A DNA stretch of 64,000 nucleotides from Labrys wisconsinensis (GTDB lineage: Bacteria > Pseudomonadota > Alphaproteobacteria > Rhizobiales > Labraceae). The translations under genes were made by a program, and so were the position numbers. The stretch lies in assembly GCF_030814995.1 (NCBI RefSeq), contig NZ_JAUSVX010000001.1, forward strand, positions 1,178,001 to 1,242,000, written 5' to 3'. This document shows, in pieces, positions 63,482 to 64,000 of this stretch (within the stretch, counting starts at the first letter, position 1; the number at the start of each line of letters is the position of its first letter). The notes beneath the pieces are model-generated. The model made no database searches and was not told where the DNA came from. It saw only the letters and a list, made by a program, of their open reading frames with translations.

Positions 63482-64000
63482 TCAAGCCAGTCCCCGGGCG
63501 AGGCCGGCGGCCGCCAGCAGCATGACGACGATCCAGGGCGGCGCGCTCCAGACGGTCAGCAGCAGGAAGCCGGCCGCGGCCAGGAGAAAGTCGGCCGGGC
63601 CGAGCACGGCGGATGTCCATACCGGATCGAAGAAGGCGGCGCCGAGCAGGCCGACGACGGCGGCATTGGCGCCGCGCATCGCGGCCTGCGCCGGCCCGCG
63701 CCGGCGCAGCCCGTCCCAGAACGGCAGGGCGCCGTAGACCAGCAGCAGGCCCGGCAGGAAGATGCCGGCGAGCGCGATGGCGGCGCCGGCAAGGCCGGCG
63801 GGCGGCGCGATGGCACCGAGATAGGCGGCGACGGTGAAGAGCGGCCCGGGCATCGCCTGGGCGAGGCCGTAGCCGGCGAGGAAGCCCTCGTCCGTCACCC
63901 AGCCCGGCGCCACCACGCCGGCCTTGAGCAGCGGCAGCACCACATGGCCGCCGCCGAACACCAGGGCGCCGGCCTGGTAGAAGGCACCGAACAGCGCCGG
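63482..64000 (-). CDS. Chromate transporter (ChrA-like), 5' end outside window
   Basis: The frame runs to the window edge, so the N-terminus is missing. The visible 172 residues contain the ChrA pattern FYQAGALVFGGGHVVLPLLK and GYGLAQAMPGPLFTVAAYLG, followed by about five helices. These inner-membrane proteins expel chromate. The conserved FGGG and MPGP motifs are intact. Confidence 0.9.
   Translation of the reverse strand, partial: PALFGAFYQAGALVFGGGHVVLPLLKAGVVAPGWVTDEGFLAGYGLAQAMPGPLFTVAAYLGAIAPPAGLAGAAIALAGIFLPGLLLVYGALPFWDGLRRRGPAQAAMRGANAAVVGLLGAAFFDPVWTSAVLGPADFLLAAAGFLLLTVWSAPPWIVVMLLAAAGLARGLA

Overview
The window is high-GC chromosomal DNA of an alphaproteobacterium, most likely of the order Hyphomicrobiales (Rhizobiales). 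The evidence is a DivL-type cell-cycle pseudokinase next to a TsaE-AmgK fusion gene and murU, a complete chromosomal gyrB, a DUF1127 protein, an SdhAF4-type protein, FixJ-like regulators, and very dense ABC-importer content. No rRNA, tRNA, CRISPR array or insertion sequence was seen. Genus cannot be fixed from the sequence alone.

Layout. (1) 1-2631: a ring-cleaving-dioxygenase/VOC gene cut by the window edge, divergent from an aldo/keto reductase across a strong inverted repeat, then a VapBC-type toxin-antitoxin pair with its own operator. (2) 2676-11676: iron-siderophore locus: AraC regulator, TonB-dependent receptor, FhuD-like binding protein, double-length FhuB-like permease, DUF2218-siderophore-interacting protein, and an exporter-fold ABC half-transporter. 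No FhuC ATPase is present. (3) 11683-12588: a DMT exporter. (4) 12802-18890: a ROK repressor and a sugar ABC importer whose ATPase and first permease are one polypeptide, followed by a second permease and a binding protein. (5) 18976-31727: assimilatory nitrate/nitrite system: nasT-nasS, a sigma-54 promoter with an NtrC-like site and an attenuator, an nrtABC-type importer, a globin, an NirB-like flavoprotein, NirA, an Fe-S/FNR reductase and NasA. (6) 31749-42002: a GNAT-like protein, a CHASE4-like/GGDEF/EAL protein, a beta-propeller lactonase, a small protein, an ABC importer of the nitrate/sulfonate class without a binding protein, and a histidine kinase-FixJ-like regulator pair. (7) 42292-51175: a second sugar system: DeoR regulator, an aldolase-like protein, an FGGY kinase, and a close paralogue of the fused importer of region 4. 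(8) 51274-64000: gyrB and a short gyrB-like copy, a slipin, LysE and DUF1127 proteins, murU, tsaE-amgK, divL, a small exported protein, a TetR regulator, an SdhAF4-like protein and a truncated chromate transporter.

How the parts work together. The nitrate region forms a nearly self-contained pathway: NtrC/sigma-54 transcription, NasS/NasT antitermination, nitrate import, reduction to nitrite by NasA, and reduction of nitrite to ammonium by NirA with an apparently locus-specific electron donor. The DeoR cluster combines import, phosphorylation and probable aldol cleavage, a logic like the AI-2 Lsr system or rhamnose catabolism, but its substrate is unknown. Its importer is duplicated under a different (ROK) regulator without catabolic genes. 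The most notable observations are the twin fused importers with an unassigned aldolase, the nas leader architecture, the Fe-S/FNR nitrite reductase partner, the IrtA-like but unfused SIP plus ABC pair, and the truncated gyrB copy beside gyrB. All assignments rest on reading the sequence; no database search was run.
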